A stretch of 64,000 bases of DNA from JADLHS01 sp964561105 (GTDB taxonomy: Bacteria > Verrucomicrobiota > Verrucomicrobiia > Limisphaerales > JADLHS01): NCBI GenBank assembly GCA_964561105.1, contig CAZLOH010000009.1:48421-112420 (forward strand). The letters are read 5' to 3'. The notes beneath the pieces are model-generated. The model worked only from the letters and a program-made list of their open reading frames with translations. It did not search any database and was not told the origin of the DNA. Made by a program: the position numbers and the translations under genes. Positions 33,884 through 42,966 of the stretch are shown in pieces (position 1 is the first letter of the stretch; each line of letters opens with the position of its first letter).

Positions 33884-33982
33884 AACCGCTGGAGTGCCCG
33901 CTACGCGCTCCCGTGTAATCCGGTGCGGTATTATCTGCCAGCTTGCCTCGTTGGCCGGGCTGCCTCCAAACCATCCAACAGT

Positions 33983-35449
33983 TCACGCCATCAATTCCTC
34001 CACCACTTTTCCATGCACGTCGGTCAGCCGGAAATGGCGACCTTGATGGAAGTAGGTCAGCCGTTCGTGATCCACGCCCAGCAAGCGCAACATGGTGGCG
34101 TGTAGATCGTGAACATGAACGCCATCCTTGGCGATGTTGTAGCTGAACTCATCCGTCTCGCCATAAACCAAACCCGGCTTTGCGCCGCCGCCGGCCATCC
34201 AGGTGGTGAAGCAGCGCGGATGGTGGTCGCGCCCGTAATTGTCCGCCGTCAGTTTGCCTTGGGAATAGCTGGTGCGCCCAAACTCGCCGCCCCATACCAC
34301 CAGCGTGTCGTCGAGCAGCCCGCGCTGCTTGAGGTCGGTGATGAGCGCGGCGCTCGCTTGGTCGGTTTCGTTGCACTGAACCTTGATCGCCCGGGGCAGG
34401 TCGCCGTGTTGATCCCAGCCCTGATGATAAAGCTGGATGAACTTTACGCCCTTTTCCGCGAGCCGCCGGGCCAGCAGACAGTTCGCCGCGAACGTGCCCG
34501 GCTTGCGCGAGTCCGGCCCGTAGAGATCAAAAGTCTCCGGTCGCTCCTGGCTCAAATCCATCACGCCCGGCACGCTCGATTGCATCCGATACGACATCTC
34601 GTATTGCGCGATGCGCGCGTCAATCTCCGTATCACCCAGTTTGTCCGCAGCGTGTTGATGCAATTCATTCAACCGATCCAGCAGCAAACGCCGGCTCTCG
34701 GAGGTGACGCCGTCTGGATTGTTGAGATACAACACCGGTTCCTTGCCGCTGCGGAACTGCACGCCTTGATATTCCGAGGGAAGAAATCCGCTGCCCCACA
34801 ACCGCGCGTAGAGCGGTTGATCCACCTTGCCCGGAGTGATGAGCACGACGAACGCCGGGAGATTTTCATTATCGCTGCCCAAACCATAGTGAATCCACGA
34901 GCCCATGCTGGGCCGGCCGGAAATCTGCGAGCCGGTCTGGAAGAACGTGATCGCCGGATCGTGATTGATGGCTTCGGTGTACATCGAACGCACGAGACAT
35001 AAATCGTCCACGACCCTCGCGGTGTGGGGCAACAGCTCGCTGACCCACGCGCCACTCCTGCCATGCTGCGCGAATTTATAGACCGAGCCCGCCAGCGGCA
35101 GGGAGGATTGATTGCCCGACATGCCAGTGAGCCGCTGACCTTGCCGGACTGAGTCCGGCAACTGCTCGCCGTTGCGTTGATTCAGGAGCGGCTTGTAGTC
35201 AAACGTCTCCAACTGCGATGGCCCGCCCGCCATGAAGAGATAAATCACGCGCCGGGCCTTCGCCGGGAAATGGAGCTGGCCGTTGAGTATGCCGCGATCG
35301 GGATTGTCATTGGCTGCCGCCGCGAAGAGGCGGGTGGGGTTCATCAGGCTGGCGAGCGCGACGCCGCCCAGCCCCATGCCAAAGCGATTCAGAAAACCAC
35401 GCCGCGAAAGTCCTGCGGCGGGGATTGGGCCAGTGCAGATGGAGTTCAT
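33983..35449 (-). CDS. DUF1501 protein with Tat signal
   Basis: A 488-residue DUF1501 protein of the sulfatase/alkaline-phosphatase-like superfamily, typical of Planctomycetes and Verrucomicrobia. A twin-arginine signal (LSRRGFLNRFGMGLGG) is at residues 14-29. Family features include YLFMAGGPSQLETFDYKP, AINHDPAITFFQTGSQ, LYHQGWDQHGDLP, VVWGGEFGRTSYSQG and GRDHHPRCFTTWMAGGG; the latter two carry acidic and His residues in positions where superfamily members bind metal. It is nearly always encoded next to a DUF1549/DUF1553 protein and the pair is presumed to act in the periplasm; the reaction is unknown. The start lies one base after the stop of the small lipoprotein gene. Confidence 0.95.
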   Translation of the reverse strand: MNSICTGPIPAAGLSRRGFLNRFGMGLGGVALASLMNPTRLFAAAANDNPDRGILNGQLHFPAKARRVIYLFMAGGPSQLETFDYKPLLNQRNGEQLPDSVRQGQRLTGMSGNQSSLPLAGSVYKFAQHGRSGAWVSELLPHTARVVDDLCLVRSMYTEAINHDPAITFFQTGSQISGRPSMGSWIHYGLGSDNENLPAFVVLITPGKVDQPLYARLWGSGFLPSEYQGVQFRSGKEPVLYLNNPDGVTSESRRLLLDRLNELHQHAADKLGDTEIDARIAQYEMSYRMQSSVPGVMDLSQERPETFDLYGPDSRKPGTFAANCLLARRLAEKGVKFIQLYHQGWDQHGDLPRAIKVQCNETDQASAALITDLKQRGLLDDTLVVWGGEFGRTSYSQGKLTADNYGRDHHPRCFTTWMAGGGAKPGLVYGETDEFSYNIAKDGVHVHDLHATMLRLLGVDHERLTYFHQGRHFRLTDVHGKVVEELMA

Positions 35450-35450
35450 T

Positions 35451-35912
35451 TTAGTTCGTTTTTGTTGATCCTAACGAATTGACTGAGGCCTTAATCAGCG
35501 ATAGGTCTCGAACCAATCTTCCGTCTGAATTACCGTCATACCATCCTTGATAGAGTGCTTGCGCAACCAATGGTTCATCTTCCCGATAGACTTGGTCTCG
35601 CAACCACCCTTGGCCGGTCACTTGCACGTAAGCATAACCAACTTGATACCAATGCACGTATACTTTGCGCGCTTCCAAATGCTTTTCGAACCAATGATTC
35701 GTCGGTTCAGGGGACGTCTCAGCAGCCAAGAGAATGTCATCGCACATTCTCGGCGGAACATTTGATAACAGCAGAGTGGGGGTGAACGGAGGTGGACTTT
35801 CGGTGGCGCGCTGCTGTGTTGGTAGCGTACACCCCAAATGAAGAATCGCCGCAGTCAAGCTCAGGCATAACCAGACCAACGGACCGATCGGTTGTTTTGC
35901 AGAGTGCCTCAT
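35451..35912 (-). CDS. Small lipoprotein inserted in the PSD1/DUF1501 operon
   Basis: A 153-residue lipoprotein: helix PLVWLCLSLTAAILHLGC gives a lipobox-like LHLGC with Cys28. The mature part has no domain I recognise and is rich in aromatic and polar residues (KVYVHWYQVGYAYVQVTGQG, ALYQGWYDGNSDGRL). Its ATG overlaps the PSD1 gene stop (ATGA) and its stop is one base from the DUF1501 start, so it is tightly embedded. Base composition is lower in GC (47% in 35521-35580) than its neighbours, hinting at separate ancestry. The lysis-type small lipoprotein is an alternative thought, without support. Function unknown. Confidence 0.78.
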   Translation of the reverse strand: MRHSAKQPIGPLVWLCLSLTAAILHLGCTLPTQQRATESPPPFTPTLLLSNVPPRMCDDILLAAETSPEPTNHWFEKHLEARKVYVHWYQVGYAYVQVTGQGWLRDQVYREDEPLVAQALYQGWYDGNSDGRLVRDLSLIKASVNSLGSTKTN

Positions 35913-38900
35913 CGTTCCACAATGAATTCGTCAAAGTTCATGATCGCATTTACCAGCGTCGTCATCGCGGCAGACTCAGCGGGCGGCAGGGTTTCGTCAG
36001 GTTTCGATTCCCCCACGGTGAGCAAGCGCTTCGCACCGTCGGTGTCCTTGGCGAACACGGCGGTTTGTTCAGCAAAAAGCTGCGCGAGGATCCTAGCTTC
36101 GGTTTCATCCGGAGCACGGCCGATCAGCGCACGGAACGCATCCCGATTGCGCGCCGTTTCGTCGTGCGGATATTGTTTCAGCAATCTCTCACCCAGCACG
36201 CGCGACGCTTCGATGAATTGCGGGTCGTTCAGCAACACGAGCGATTGCAACGGGGTGGCCGTGGTTTCGCGTTTGGCGGTGCAGACTTCGCGTGTGACGG
36301 CGTCGAACGTCAACATCGAGGGCGGCGGCGAGGTGCGGCGCCAGAAGGTGTAGAGGCTGCGGCGATACAACTTGGCTCCGTGATCCTGCGTGTAGGTCTT
36401 GCCCGTGCCCGATTGCTCCCAAAGCCCGGCGGGTTGATACGGTTTCACGCTTGGGCCACCGAGGGTGCGATTCAGCAACCCGCTCGCAGCGAGCGCCTCG
36501 TCCCGAATCTCCTCGGCCAGCAGCCGATGCTTCGGACCGCGCGCGAGCAGGGAGTTGTCGGGATCGCGCGCCACCAGTTCGTGTGGGGCTTGGGAAGACT
36601 GTTGATAGGTCGCCGAGTTGACGATGAGTTTATGCAGCGCCTTGACATCCCAGCCATGGTCCATGAACCAGCCGGCGAGCCAGTCGAGCAGATGAGGATG
36701 CGTGGGCAGGCTGCCCTGGCTGCCAAAGTCTTCCGGCGTCGCCACGAGACCGCGCCCAAAGTGCATGGCCCAGATGCGATTGACGACGACACGCGCGGTG
36801 AGCGGATTCTGCCGCTCGGTCATCCAGTGCGCCAGGCCAAGGCGGTTGCGTGGTTGATCTTTGGGAAACGGGAGGATTGCCTCGGGAGTATCGCGTCCGA
36901 CCAGTTCGGCGGGCGCATCGTAGGCGCCGCGATTGAGGCGGTGCGTGGGACGCGGGTGCGCCATCTCTTCCATGACCATGATTTCGGGGATGTCATTGAC
37001 GAGGTCGTTTTGCTGCTCGCGAAGCTTTTTGAGTTCGGCGGCTGCGTCGCGGTACGGTTCGTACTGTCGAGCAAGGAAATATGCGAGCAACACGGTTCTG
37101 TCGCCGGGAGACTGTGCGTGGTCGGCGCTGGCGTGCGGAGACGGCGAAGACGTTTGCCCAGTGGCGTCTGCCTCGTTACCTCGGCGGCTATGGCGGGTAG
37201 TTTCGTGGGAAGCGAGTACCGTCTGCCGCTTGCCCGAGAATGTTGAAGCTTCAGTCTGTTGAACTGCTTTTGCATGGCCGATAGCGGATGATTGTTGTTC
37301 CCGCTGTCTTGGCGGAGGAGTCAGGGTGAGTGGTCCGTCCGGCCGGCCAATCGCCTTCACTTCCGGTGCAGTCAACGCCACATCGAACACCTGCAAGTCA
37401 TCAATTGCTCCATCCTTGAATCCATGATCGCGAAAGCGGCCGGCGAGCTGGAGGTGAATGTTGCCGACCTCGGCATCGCCCCACTGGCTGCGGTGGATGA
37501 TGTCTTTGTAGAGATGATCGCGCACCACGTCGGTCTCCATCCGCGCGCCATTGAGATAAAGTTGAATGCCCGCCGCACGACTGGAACCATCGTAGGTCAC
37601 GGTAATGTGCGACCACTCGTTGGTGGGCAAGGCCTGTCGGGCGCGAACGGCCATGGCGTTGCCGGGCCAGAAATGGATCAGACCAAAGAAGGGCTGGCCG
37701 TGTTCCAGCACCAGTTCCAATCCGCGACTGCCGGAATCGGTCCAGGCCCGGGACTGATGCAGGATCACGGCGCGATCCGACCTGACCGCAGGCTTGAGCC
37801 AGAGACTGAAGGAGAACGGGTCGGTGCGTTTGAAATTGGGGACGGTTTCGCACACGACTTCATTGTCGCCGCTGAATTGCAGGGCAAAGTTCGTTGTACC
37901 GGCTTCCTGGGTGGCGCGGGGAGACTGGACTGTTCGTGCAGCTTCGGAAATCGACGCTCCCGTAATCAACCGGGGGCCATCCACCAGTTGCGCGGAATTT
38001 GTCCGGTGGGCACTGTCGGGCGTGGTGTTGTTCGTTACGGTATCAAAAGCGAAGTGAGCGATGGGCGGGGGCAGGACAATTTTTCCGCCGGACGTCAGCC
38101 AGGCGGGAAATTCCTTTGCCCCATCAGCTGCCGTTTGTTTCAACTTCGCCTCGGCGGTGGAAATCTTTTCCTTGAGCGCCGCGGCTTCGGCGGCTTTGTC
38201 GTCCGGCCAAAGTAAGAGCGTGGGGGTGGGGGTGGCGCGCGTGAAGTGTGAATACAAACCGGACTCGTCAATGCTGTTGAAGAACGCGGAGAACGAGTAG
38301 TAATCGCGCTGCTTGATCGGGTCGAACTTGTGATCATGACAGCGCGCGCATTGCATGGTCAGGCCAAGCATCGCGGTGCTGACGGTGTTCACGCGGTCCG
38401 AGGCGTATTCGATGCGAAACTCCTCCTCGATGCTGCCGCCTTCGTTGGTCTGGCGGTGCAGTCGGTTGAAGGCGGTGGCCAGCCGCTGGTCGCGGGTGGG
38501 ATTCGGAAGCAAGTCTCCCGCGAGTTGCCAGGTGAGGAATTGATCATAGGGCAGATTTTCATTGAACGCTTTGATCACCCAGTCACGCCAGGGTGAGAGA
38601 TTGCAATCCACGTCGGCCTGATAGCCGTAGGTGTCGGCAAAGCGCGCGAGATCGAGCCAGTCCAACGCCATGCGTTCGCCATACGCCGGCGAGTTCAAGT
38701 ATCGGGTGACAACCTTTTCGTAAGCCTCGGGCGATTGATCAGCGAGAAACGCGTCAATCTCCGCCAGCGTGGGCGGCAGGCCGGTGAGATCGAAGGCAAG
38801 CCGCCGAATCAGCGTCTCGCGCGAGGCGGTCGGCGCAGGCTGGAGATTTTCCTTGTCGAGACGCGCGAGGACGAAAGCGTCAATCGGGTTGTGTATCCAA

Positions 38901-39388
38901 TGGGCATTACGCGGTTGAGGTGGAGTCACTTTTCCAACTGGAATGAAGGCCCAGTGCGACTTGTATTCCGCGCCTTCGGCCACCCAACGCTTGAGCAATT
39001 CCTTTTCCGCGTCGGACAGTTTCAAATTGGAATCAGGTGGCGGCATGTGGTCGTCTTCGTCGTCGGTAAAGATACGACGGATCAGTTCGCTCCGGGCCGG
39101 ATTGCCCGGCGTGACCACGGCCCAGCCGTCGTCCAGCGGTTTGAAAGTCCCTTCCCGGGTGTCGAGCCGTAGCTTGGCTTTGCGCGCGGCGGAGTCCGGG
39201 CCGTGGCAGCGAAAGCAGCGGTCGGAGAGCAGGGGACGAATCTGGAAATTGAAATCAATCTTGGCCGGCTCGTCCGCGCGCAACAACCCGCCGCAACCGC
39301 CGGCCAGCAGCACGACGAGCCAGCCAATCCATGGCCGCGAACGAAAGCGGCCCAATCGCGCGCAAGCTGGAACGGGATAAAGCGTCAT
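35909..39388 (-). CDS. PSCyt1/PSCyt2/PSD1 (DUF1549/DUF1553) protein with LamG-like domain
   Basis: A 1159-residue periplasmic protein. After a signal helix (about 20-38) comes a cytochrome-c-like PSCyt1 domain with the haem motif CFRCH (Cys58-His62), DUF1549/PSCyt2 (about 165-370) with a second CARCH motif (Cys347-His351), a LamG/concanavalin-like domain (about 445-690; FALQFSGDNEVV, ELVLEHGQPFFGLI), and PSD1/DUF1553 (about 800-1110; HWMTERQNPLTARVVVNRIW). These proteins pair with DUF1501 proteins and are suspected to act on polysaccharides or in their oxidation, but no reaction is proven. Between LamG and PSD1, residues about 694-758 form a low-complexity insert rich in Ser, Thr, Gln, Arg and His that looks foreign. 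Confidence 0.93.
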   Translation of the reverse strand: MTLYPVPACARLGRFRSRPWIGWLVVLLAGGCGGLLRADEPAKIDFNFQIRPLLSDRCFRCHGPDSAARKAKLRLDTREGTFKPLDDGWAVVTPGNPARSELIRRIFTDDEDDHMPPPDSNLKLSDAEKELLKRWVAEGAEYKSHWAFIPVGKVTPPQPRNAHWIHNPIDAFVLARLDKENLQPAPTASRETLIRRLAFDLTGLPPTLAEIDAFLADQSPEAYEKVVTRYLNSPAYGERMALDWLDLARFADTYGYQADVDCNLSPWRDWVIKAFNENLPYDQFLTWQLAGDLLPNPTRDQRLATAFNRLHRQTNEGGSIEEEFRIEYASDRVNTVSTAMLGLTMQCARCHDHKFDPIKQRDYYSFSAFFNSIDESGLYSHFTRATPTPTLLLWPDDKAAEAAALKEKISTAEAKLKQTAADGAKEFPAWLTSGGKIVLPPPIAHFAFDTVTNNTTPDSAHRTNSAQLVDGPRLITGASISEAARTVQSPRATQEAGTTNFALQFSGDNEVVCETVPNFKRTDPFSFSLWLKPAVRSDRAVILHQSRAWTDSGSRGLELVLEHGQPFFGLIHFWPGNAMAVRARQALPTNEWSHITVTYDGSSRAAGIQLYLNGARMETDVVRDHLYKDIIHRSQWGDAEVGNIHLQLAGRFRDHGFKDGAIDDLQVFDVALTAPEVKAIGRPDGPLTLTPPPRQREQQSSAIGHAKAVQQTEASTFSGKRQTVLASHETTRHSRRGNEADATGQTSSPSPHASADHAQSPGDRTVLLAYFLARQYEPYRDAAAELKKLREQQNDLVNDIPEIMVMEEMAHPRPTHRLNRGAYDAPAELVGRDTPEAILPFPKDQPRNRLGLAHWMTERQNPLTARVVVNRIWAMHFGRGLVATPEDFGSQGSLPTHPHLLDWLAGWFMDHGWDVKALHKLIVNSATYQQSSQAPHELVARDPDNSLLARGPKHRLLAEEIRDEALAASGLLNRTLGGPSVKPYQPAGLWEQSGTGKTYTQDHGAKLYRRSLYTFWRRTSPPPSMLTFDAVTREVCTAKRETTATPLQSLVLLNDPQFIEASRVLGERLLKQYPHDETARNRDAFRALIGRAPDETEARILAQLFAEQTAVFAKDTDGAKRLLTVGESKPDETLPPAESAAMTTLVNAIMNFDEFIVER

Positions 39389-39557
39389 GGCGGACGCTTC
39401 AACTTGCCATGATGCTTCGGAAACGCACGAAAAAACCTGCGGAAACTTTGCTCGGGCGCCAATCCCGGGTGAAGCCGGATCGCAGGGTTGTCAGCCGAAG
39501 TCGCCGGTCCGAAAGAGAATCAACCGCGAGCGCTCCCGGTTGGTTCATCGTTTCGGA

Positions 39558-40556
39558 TCAGGTGGAAGCCGGACGCGCTTGCAGCGTTCGACTTCGCCGG
39601 CCACACCGCACGACGCCGATGAGCCAGAGCAGCGCTCCAAGGGGAGTGGCCACGAAGTACAAGATGACGTTGGTATGCAGGCGCAGGTCGGTGGCGAGTG
39701 CGAGAAAGTAGATGGAACTGGCGACCGCCGGGATGGCGAAAAGCATCAGATAGTTGAGCGGCTTTACGCGCTCGGGAAACGCGACAATCGCATCGGCGCG
39801 TGTTTCGATTCTGCGGTTGTTGAACAACGCCCAGCCGGTCACTCCCAACAACGGCGGGAGCACCCAGAGGGCTTTCGGCGCGGCGGGAACGGTGACGAAC
39901 GCGAAATATAACAAAGCCAGCACTCCGAAGCCCCACAGTTCCCACTTCGAGGCTTTGAAACTGGCGGGTTGCGCGCGTTGGTAAAGCCAGTAAGCGAGCA
40001 CCAGCAGTGCGGTTGTCGCAAACGCGAAGAGCACAAAATGGAGGAACAGCGCATCCTTCCGGCCCGCATCCAACAACGCTTTCATGGGTGGCGGCGGCTC
40101 ATTCAACCAGGAGATTCCCCACAGACCGTAGAAGAGGCCGAGGCTGCCCGCGAGTGCGAGAGTCTTGACCGGCTGATTTTGCGCCAGGACCCGCCGCGCC
40201 AGATACCAGCCGGCCCAAATGTCAATCGGCGCGTGCCAGGCCAATGCCGTGAACGAGATGGACATTGGGAACGGAGTATCGGGCGAGCCGTACGTGGTTT
40301 GAACGACAACGCCCTCCTCGAACCAACCGTAAAACGCGCCGGCGAGAAACACAGCCCACGGATTGCGCGCTTTGAAGCCACTGACCACGCACAGGAATGG
40401 GTAAGCCATGATGGAATAGAGCAGCCAGACGCCGAGTATTCCGGCTGCGTCCAACCCTTCGCGATCGGGTGTGGCCCAGAACACGAATTCACCAAAATAC
40501 ACAATGACGTAGCCGCTGCACAGGGCAACCGCCAACCGCTCGAAGAAAGCTCTCAT
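39558..40556 (-). CDS. Polytopic membrane protein of unknown function
   Basis: A 332-residue inner-membrane protein with about eight to nine hydrophobic helices, the first being VALCSGYVIVYFGEFVFW and the last YFVATPLGALLWLIGVV. Polar residues cluster in the loop with FYGWFEEGVVVQTTYGSP and in ALAWHAPIDIWAGWYLAR, where Glu and His within helices may form a site; the EEG and H-containing pattern is faintly reminiscent of CAAX-protease-like membrane proteins, but the full motif set is not there. It is an isolated gene, 169 bp downstream of the PSD1 start region and transcribed from the opposite side of a 280-bp gap. Function unknown. Confidence 0.72.
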   Translation of the reverse strand: MRAFFERLAVALCSGYVIVYFGEFVFWATPDREGLDAAGILGVWLLYSIMAYPFLCVVSGFKARNPWAVFLAGAFYGWFEEGVVVQTTYGSPDTPFPMSISFTALAWHAPIDIWAGWYLARRVLAQNQPVKTLALAGSLGLFYGLWGISWLNEPPPPMKALLDAGRKDALFLHFVLFAFATTALLVLAYWLYQRAQPASFKASKWELWGFGVLALLYFAFVTVPAAPKALWVLPPLLGVTGWALFNNRRIETRADAIVAFPERVKPLNYLMLFAIPAVASSIYFLALATDLRLHTNVILYFVATPLGALLWLIGVVRCGRRSRTLQARPAST

Positions 40557-40836
40557 GCGCTGATCTCAATTACCCGGGATCGTGGCAAAAAGTTTCGGCG
40601 ATTGTTGGGTAATCGGCGCTCTACACCGTGGGCTGAACGAATGCCGCACCGACGTCCAATCCTCAAGCTGAGCGGATTCGCAATTTGATGTGATGTGGCA
40701 TATCAGGTCGTTGCGAACATGCGTGGTCAGCGACCGGAACGCAACCGTCTCCTTTGCCGGCAGGCGTGGGATCGGTGAGCAAAAGGGATTGTGTAGCGCG
40801 CCGAGTTTCGCGACAACGTATCGGCAGGCGGCGTGT

Positions 40837-41130
40837 TCACCCGACGCCTCGCATTTGCCAAATGAAGTGAACCAGGAAGAAAGCAATCACTGTCAGCGGC
40901 AAGTAGCCGAATCGGAGCAACTGAATGTCCGCCCTGGTTGGTGATTGAGGCCGGCGCCAAATCAGGACGGCGGCCCCGCTCCAGAACGCGATCAACGCGA
41001 TGCCACAGGTGCGCGCGGTCGTCCCACCATCGAGCACGAGCAAACTGAGCAAGCCAAGCAACACCTGCAGGCCTACGGCCTCGAAGATCGGTTGGCGATA
41101 ACTCGCCGAGATAGGCGATGAACGTGTCAT
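40837..41130 (-). CDS. Small integral membrane protein
   Basis: A 97-residue protein with three hydrophobic segments: LQVLLGLLSLLVLDGG, TCGIALIAFWSGAAVLIW and FGYLPLTVIAFFLVHFIW, and a basic stretch RRPQSPTRADIQ between the second and third. The arrangement fits a small conserved membrane protein that I have seen in this phylum and in Planctomycetes, but no function is attached to it. The 280 bp between it and the next gene downstream (40557-40836) shows no other gene or terminator. Confidence 0.7.
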   Translation of the reverse strand: MTRSSPISASYRQPIFEAVGLQVLLGLLSLLVLDGGTTARTCGIALIAFWSGAAVLIWRRPQSPTRADIQLLRFGYLPLTVIAFFLVHFIWQMRGVG

Positions 41131-41647
41131 GGCGCGCGAAGGCTTGTTTTGCAGAGTGACCGTGAGTGGAGTCCCGCACTTGTCGTGTCCGCGAGGACTT
41201 CAGAGTCAGCGAACACGAGACTCACGTTTCCAGCCATGAATCGAAGCACAACCAGCATGTAGATTTACCTACTCCGCGCCCCTCGAACTGTCGAGCCGCA
41301 ATCCAGAATGGTCGCCACAACGCACCAACTAACGCCCGGTTGGAAGGCAGCTGGATAGCGACTTGGAATGTGAGCTGCCTCGGCTGGAATGGATCGCTGA
41401 AAGCGTTGCCCTTTGTTGGCGTTGGAGTCCTTGCCGGCGGAACGGCGGCCTCGTCAGGACGGAAATTTTTCCGCAACTTCGCGCTTGAATTCATGGGTCG
41501 CCGTGTCATTGTCGGCGCGTCTGATAGATGGCGTGTCGCATCCACGGCATGGTAAATCTTCAAGTGAACGCGGTTCAGTGATGATTTGAAACCCGGTGGT
41601 CGGGAACAGTCGGGAGAGAGCACGGTAAAGTCTAGGACCAAGCAGAA
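41131..41647. other. Long 5' region of the RRM protein gene, no gene seen
   Basis: A 517-bp gap with no convincing frame: the long reading frame that crosses it on the minus strand continues through the RRM gene and has no family character. The region may carry the promoter and a structured leader for the RNA-binding protein, whose relatives are often cold-induced. I find no clear -35/-10 pair and no riboswitch consensus. Confidence 0.4.
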
Positions 41648-41986
41648 ATGAGCACGAAATTGTTTGTGGGAAATCTTTCCTTCAAAACCACCGAGAACGA
41701 CTTGCAGGACGCGTTTGCGCCGTATGGCACGGTCGTGGAAACCAACCTGATGATGGATCGGATGACCGGGCGCCCGCGCGGCTTCGCTTTCGTCACCATG
41801 AGCACCCCCGAGGAGGCGCAAAAGGCCATTGAAGCGCTGCACGGCAAGGAATTTGACGGTCGCGCTCTGACGGTCAACGTGGCTCGTCCGCGGGAAGAAC
41901 GCCCGCCTGGTGGCGGTGGTCGTGACCGTGGCCCGCGTCGCGAGTACGGCGGCGGGGGTGGTAGCGACCGGGGCGGTCGTTACTAG
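41648..41986 (+). CDS. RRM-type RNA-binding protein with Gly/Arg tail
   Basis: A 112-residue protein with one complete RNA recognition motif. RNP2 is KLFVGNL at residues 4-10 and RNP1 is RGFAFVTM near 44-51, with the expected aromatic residues present. After the domain (about 1-80) comes a Gly- and Arg-rich tail (RPREERPPGGGGRDRG...). Bacterial proteins of this kind resemble cyanobacterial Rbp proteins, bind single-stranded RNA and are often cold-regulated. An intrinsic terminator follows 17 bp after the stop, so the gene is probably monocistronic. Confidence 0.95.
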   Translation: MSTKLFVGNLSFKTTENDLQDAFAPYGTVVETNLMMDRMTGRPRGFAFVTMSTPEEAQKAIEALHGKEFDGRALTVNVARPREERPPGGGGRDRGPRREYGGGGGSDRGGRY

Positions 41987-42002
41987 CCGCTGGAGCTTTC
42001 GC

Positions 42003-42040
42003 GGCGTGGCCGGAGTCAATCCGACCACGCCATTTTTATT
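42003..42040 (+). terminator. Intrinsic terminator after the RRM gene
   Basis: An inverted repeat GGCGTGGCCGGA/TCCGACCACGCC, with one internal mismatch and a five-base loop, is followed by CATTTTTATT. A GC-rich stem of about 12 bp with a T-run directly after it fits a rho-independent terminator, placed 17 bp after the stop codon. Confidence 0.82.
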
Positions 42041-42108
42041 GCTCAATACCAGTTCCAATGAGCCTGCCCGGGCTTGAGCAGGCGTCACGGATTTGACAAG
42101 CTCGCCGC

Positions 42109-42966
42109 ATGGCCAGAAGCAAACGGAAACAACGGTTGTTGCAAGGGGCGCGGGTTTACCTTTCCGGCCCGATGGATTTCGTGGCGTCGCGCGCGGTGGA
42201 AAAGCAGTCCGGCTGGCGCAACCGGGTCAGCGAATTTCTCCAACAGATGGGCGTCACCGTGTTTGATCCGTGGTTCAAGCCGGACGTGCGCGGCTTGCAT
42301 GAGTATGGGCGCGAGGATGCCAAGAGCGGCGAACGCATCCGCAAACGCTGGAGCTACGCGGGCGGCAAAGAGGGGGCGCAAGCGCGGGCGTGGTGCGCGC
42401 GGCAATTCTGGGAAACCCTCCACATTGACCTGCGGATGGTGGACACCAGCGACTTCACGATCTCGTATTGTCCCACGAACATTTACAGCGTCGGCACGCC
42501 GCATGAAATCATCATGGCTACCCTGCAGCACAAACCCGTGTTGTTTGTCAGCCCGCCGATTGTCTTTCCGAGCCTGCACAAGCTGCGCCACCATCTGGCT
42601 CAGGATGCCACCGGTGCGAAATTGCTGGAGCGGCTGGAGATGGAAATTCCGATCAAGGAAAACCCGCGCGGCATTCCCAGTCTGTGGTACATCCCGCTGG
42701 TGGGGGGCGAGAATTTTTTTGACGGCTTCGGTTTCGCGCGCTACCGCAAACGGTTTGGGTGGAAAACCGACCTCGCCATTGACCGCCACGAAAAAGAGTT
42801 CCCGCCGCAGCGGCCGCTGCTCCCGTTCGTCGAAAAGCTCCACGAGCGATTGCCGAACAAATGGGATGGCAAGCTGGACCGGTTCGTTCCCGACGACGAC
42901 TGGCTGCTGTGGGATTTTCATACGAAACGGATTCGCGGCAAACACGTGGAGTCCATCCGCCGGTGA
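42109..42966 (+). CDS. Nucleoside 2-deoxyribosyltransferase-like protein
   Basis: A 285-residue cytosolic protein. The N-terminus RVYLSGPMDFVASRA resembles the first strand and loop of the nucleoside 2-deoxyribosyltransferase/MTH538 flavodoxin-like superfamily, and RMVDTSDFTISYCPTNIYSVGT with HEIIMATLQHKPVLFVSPP matches the D-x-x-D/E...GT-x-x-E core that shapes the active site. The C-terminal third (about 180-285) holds an extra region with conserved-looking Trp and Asp residues (DDDWLLWDFHTKRIRGKHV). Members cleave or swap N-glycosidic bonds of nucleosides; substrate unknown. The 3' end overlaps the M20 peptidase start as GTGA. Confidence 0.6.
   Translation: MARSKRKQRLLQGARVYLSGPMDFVASRAVEKQSGWRNRVSEFLQQMGVTVFDPWFKPDVRGLHEYGREDAKSGERIRKRWSYAGGKEGAQARAWCARQFWETLHIDLRMVDTSDFTISYCPTNIYSVGTPHEIIMATLQHKPVLFVSPPIVFPSLHKLRHHLAQDATGAKLLERLEMEIPIKENPRGIPSLWYIPLVGGENFFDGFGFARYRKRFGWKTDLAIDRHEKEFPPQRPLLPFVEKLHERLPNKWDGKLDRFVPDDDWLLWDFHTKRIRGKHVESIRR

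Noticed and set aside
40566..40886. 106-codon minus-strand frame downstream of the small membrane protein gene
   Set aside because: Overlaps the better-supported 97-residue membrane protein, is Cys/Ser/His-rich without pattern, and has no ribosome site.
41131..41647. Possible riboswitch or cold-shock leader before the RRM gene
   Set aside because: No consensus motif or defined stem set was found; only the length of the gap suggests it.
41222..42088. 288-codon minus-strand frame spanning the gap before and the whole RRM gene
   Set aside because: It runs through the RRM coding sequence and terminator and has no recognisable features.
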